Of a DNA stretch of 64,000 nucleotides, positions 62,202-64,000 are shown piece by piece; positions within the stretch are counted from its first letter, which is position 1; each line of letters begins with the position of its first letter. The DNA lies in the NCBI RefSeq assembly GCF_014636935.1, contig NZ_BMES01000002.1, positions 186,001-250,000 of the forward strand, written 5' to 3'. The translations under genes were made by a program, and so were the position numbers. The notes under the pieces are model-generated. The model searched no databases, was not told the origin of the DNA, and was given only the letters and a program-made list of their open reading frames with translations. This DNA is from Alsobacter metallidurans. Its GTDB lineage: Bacteria > Pseudomonadota > Alphaproteobacteria > Rhizobiales > Beijerinckiaceae.

Positions 62202-64000
62202 GTGAACATCTCGGAATTCTGCATCAAGCACCCGGTCGCCACGACGCTGATGTCGATCGCGATGGTGGCCGGCGGCCTGTTCGCCTACGGCTTTCTGCCG
62301 GTGGCGGCGCTGCCGCGCACCGAGTTCCCGGTGGTCAACGTCTCGGCCTCGCTGCCGGGCGCTTCTCCCGACACCATGGCGACCTCGGTCGCGACGCCGC
62401 TGATCAAGCAGTTCACCACCATTGCGGGCATCGACACCATCACGTCGTCGAGCGCGCAGGGGTCTACCTCCATCGCGATCCAGTTCAACCTGGACCGGAG
62501 CATCGACGCCGCAGCCGCCGACGTACAGGCCGCCATCGCGCGCACCCAGCGCCAGCTGCCGGCCGAGATGACCGAGCCGCCGAGCTACCGCAAGGTGAAC
62601 CCGGCCGACGCGCCCATCCTGCTGATGTCGATCAAGAGCGACACGACTCCACTCTCCAAGCTCGACGCCTTCGCCCAGCAGGTCATCTCGCCCGCGCTCT
62701 CGACCATCGAGGGCGTCGCGCAGGTTCAGATCTACGGCTCGCAGAAATACGCCGTGCGCGTGCAGCTCGACCCCAACGCGCTCGCGTCGCGCGGCATCGG
62801 CGTCAACGAAGTGCAGGCCGCGATCACGGCGGCCAACGCCAACACGCCCGTGGGCTCGCTGCAGAACCCGGACCAGCGCCTCACCATCCAGGCCGAGACG
62901 CAGCTCGCCAATGCGGCGCAGTTCGGCAACATCATCATCTCGGTGCGCAACGGCCGCCCGGTGCGCCTGGGCGACGTCGCCAAGGTGATCGACTCAGTCG
63001 AGAACTTCCAGCAGGCGAGCTGGTATGACGGCACGCGCTCCATCGTGCTGGCCGTGCAGCGCCAGCCCGACGCCAACACCGTGGAGGTGGTGGATAGGGT
63101 CAAGGCGCTGCTGCCGACCTTCGAGAGCCAGCTCCCCGCCAACACGACGCTGCACACGCTGAACGACCGCTCGCTGTCGATCCGCCACGCCGTTGAGGAC
63201 GTGAAGTTCACGCTGGGGCTCACCATCGTGCTCGTCATCATGGTGATCTTCATATTCCTACGCCGGATCTCGGCCACCCTCATCCCGAGCCTGGCGGTGC
63301 CGATCTCCATCGTGGCGACGCTCGGCGCGATGTACCTGTTCAATTTTTCGATCGATAACATCTCGCTGCTCGCGCTGACGCTGTCGGTGGGCCTCGTGGT
63401 CGACGACGCGATCGTGATGCTGGAGAACATCGTCCGGCACATGGAGGAGGAGGGGAAGGGCCCGCTGGAGGCCGCGCTCGACGGCAGCCGCGAGATCGGT
63501 CTCACCATCATCTCCATCACCTTGTCGCTCGTCGCCGTGTTTCTGCCCGTTCTGCTGATGGGCGGCGTGATCGGGCGCATCTTCAACGAGTTCGCCGTGG
63601 TGGTGACGGCCTCCATCGCGGCCTCGGCCTTCGTGTCGCTGACGCTCACGCCGATGCTGTGCTCCATCATGCTGAGCCGGCCGGAGCCCGGCCACGACTC
63701 GCGCAAGGGTCTCGGCGGCTGGCTGGAGCGCGGCTTCGACAAGTTCCTGGCGGGCTACGACTGGGGGCTTCGCCTCAGCCTGCGCCACCAGCCCGTGATG
63801 CTGCTGGTGTTCTTCGCCACGCTGGGCGGCACCGTGTGGCTGTTCACCGCCATCCCGAAGGGCTTTTTTCCGCAGGAGGACATCGGCCAGCTCAGCGTCA
63901 CCACGGAGGCGCGGCAGGACATCTCGTTCGACGCCATGGTGCTGCTGCAGAAGGACGTGATGGCTGTGTTCCAGAAGTCGCCCTACGTGGCGCACGTGGC
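62202..64000 (+). CDS. RND multidrug efflux transporter (3' truncated by window)
   Basis: First 599 residues of an RND pump that uses proton flow to expel drugs or metabolites. It opens VNISEFCIKHPVATTLMSIA, the common start, here with GTG at 62202 and GAGGGA upstream. The proton-relay helix SVGLVVDDAIVMLENIVRH has the Asp pair. RTEFPVVNVSASLPGASPDT is the usual first periplasmic segment. The frame is open to the end of the window; a full protein would be about 1,030-1,050 residues. It is downstream of the adaptor by 50 bp. Confidence 0.95.
   Translation, partial: MNISEFCIKHPVATTLMSIAMVAGGLFAYGFLPVAALPRTEFPVVNVSASLPGASPDTMATSVATPLIKQFTTIAGIDTITSSSAQGSTSIAIQFNLDRSIDAAAADVQAAIARTQRQLPAEMTEPPSYRKVNPADAPILLMSIKSDTTPLSKLDAFAQQVISPALSTIEGVAQVQIYGSQKYAVRVQLDPNALASRGIGVNEVQAAITAANANTPVGSLQNPDQRLTIQAETQLANAAQFGNIIISVRNGRPVRLGDVAKVIDSVENFQQASWYDGTRSIVLAVQRQPDANTVEVVDRVKALLPTFESQLPANTTLHTLNDRSLSIRHAVEDVKFTLGLTIVLVIMVIFIFLRRISATLIPSLAVPISIVATLGAMYLFNFSIDNISLLALTLSVGLVVDDAIVMLENIVRHMEEEGKGPLEAALDGSREIGLTIISITLSLVAVFLPVLLMGGVIGRIFNEFAVVVTASIAASAFVSLTLTPMLCSIMLSRPEPGHDSRKGLGGWLERGFDKFLAGYDWGLRLSLRHQPVMLLVFFATLGGTVWLFTAIPKGFFPQEDIGQLSVTTEARQDISFDAMVLLQKDVMAVFQKSPYVAHV

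Overview
The window is a high-GC (about 65-70%) chromosomal segment of an alphaproteobacterium, most likely a Hyphomicrobiales (Rhizobiales) member. Evidence: a bacterial-type phosphatidylcholine synthase, a 3-dehydroshikimate dehydratase of the QuiC1 fusion type, many GGAAC-N16/17-CGTT (sigma EcfG, general stress response) promoters, and small conserved proteins typical of that order. Genus cannot be fixed from the sequence alone. Most of the window looks like ordinary core and accessory chromosome. No phage, transposase, CRISPR array or rRNA was seen.

Layout. 1-8.9 kb: tail of an MgtC-like gene, acyl-CoA thioesterase, pobA, small and stress proteins, a DUF2182 membrane protein, phosphatidylcholine synthase, TerC, a SulP-STAS permease and a quinone oxidoreductase. 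9.0-13.7 kb: a BMP-type (nucleoside-like) ABC importer ending in a strong terminator. 13.8-21.1 kb: rimO on the minus strand, then a two-gene unit of a FecR-TPR-beta-barrel outer membrane protein and a CHASE2 class III nucleotide cyclase. 21.1-28.5 kb: GST, a coiled-coil protein, a receiver-only response regulator and a four-gene oligopeptide/nickel-type ABC importer. 28.9-31 kb: stress genes (CsbD, DUF1328, CDF metal exporter). 31-36.3 kb: an inositol-monophosphatase-like gene and an AfuABC-like importer. 36.3-43.7 kb: recQ, a histidine phosphatase, a Crp-like regulator, cold-shock protein with long leader, IF-1, small proteins, a DMT exporter and a DsbA-like protein. 43.7-46.5 kb: quiC1 and a divergent GntR regulator around a strong palindrome. 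46.4-48.7 kb: a CX5R phosphatase, a stress gene, tRNA-Arg(CCT), and a lower-GC glycosyltransferase gene that runs into the tRNA. 48.9-52.2 kb: GntR, an arabinonate-dehydratase-like enzyme and an RraA-like protein. 52.3-56.4 kb: a Cys/Arg-rich small protein, a structured intergenic region with a REP-like repeat, an MFS transporter and a zinc metallopeptidase. 56.5-58.5 kb: a LigC/Prim-Pol repair operon. 58.8 kb to the end: an MFS exporter and a TetR-MFP-RND efflux operon cut by the window edge.

How the parts work together. Five promoters fit the EcfG consensus exactly and lie 20-47 nt upstream of start codons: response regulator, csbD, CDF exporter, small protein at 47.1 kb, and metallopeptidase. 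This points to a dispersed general-stress regulon; a sixth, imperfect match precedes the repair ligase. PobA and QuiC1 both produce protocatechuate. The most unusual object is the 1,234-residue FecR-TPR-beta-barrel protein paired 2 nt upstream of a CHASE2 cyclase, a possible envelope-to-cyclic-nucleotide signalling unit; a Crp-family protein with a cNMP-type phosphate-binding cassette is elsewhere in the window.
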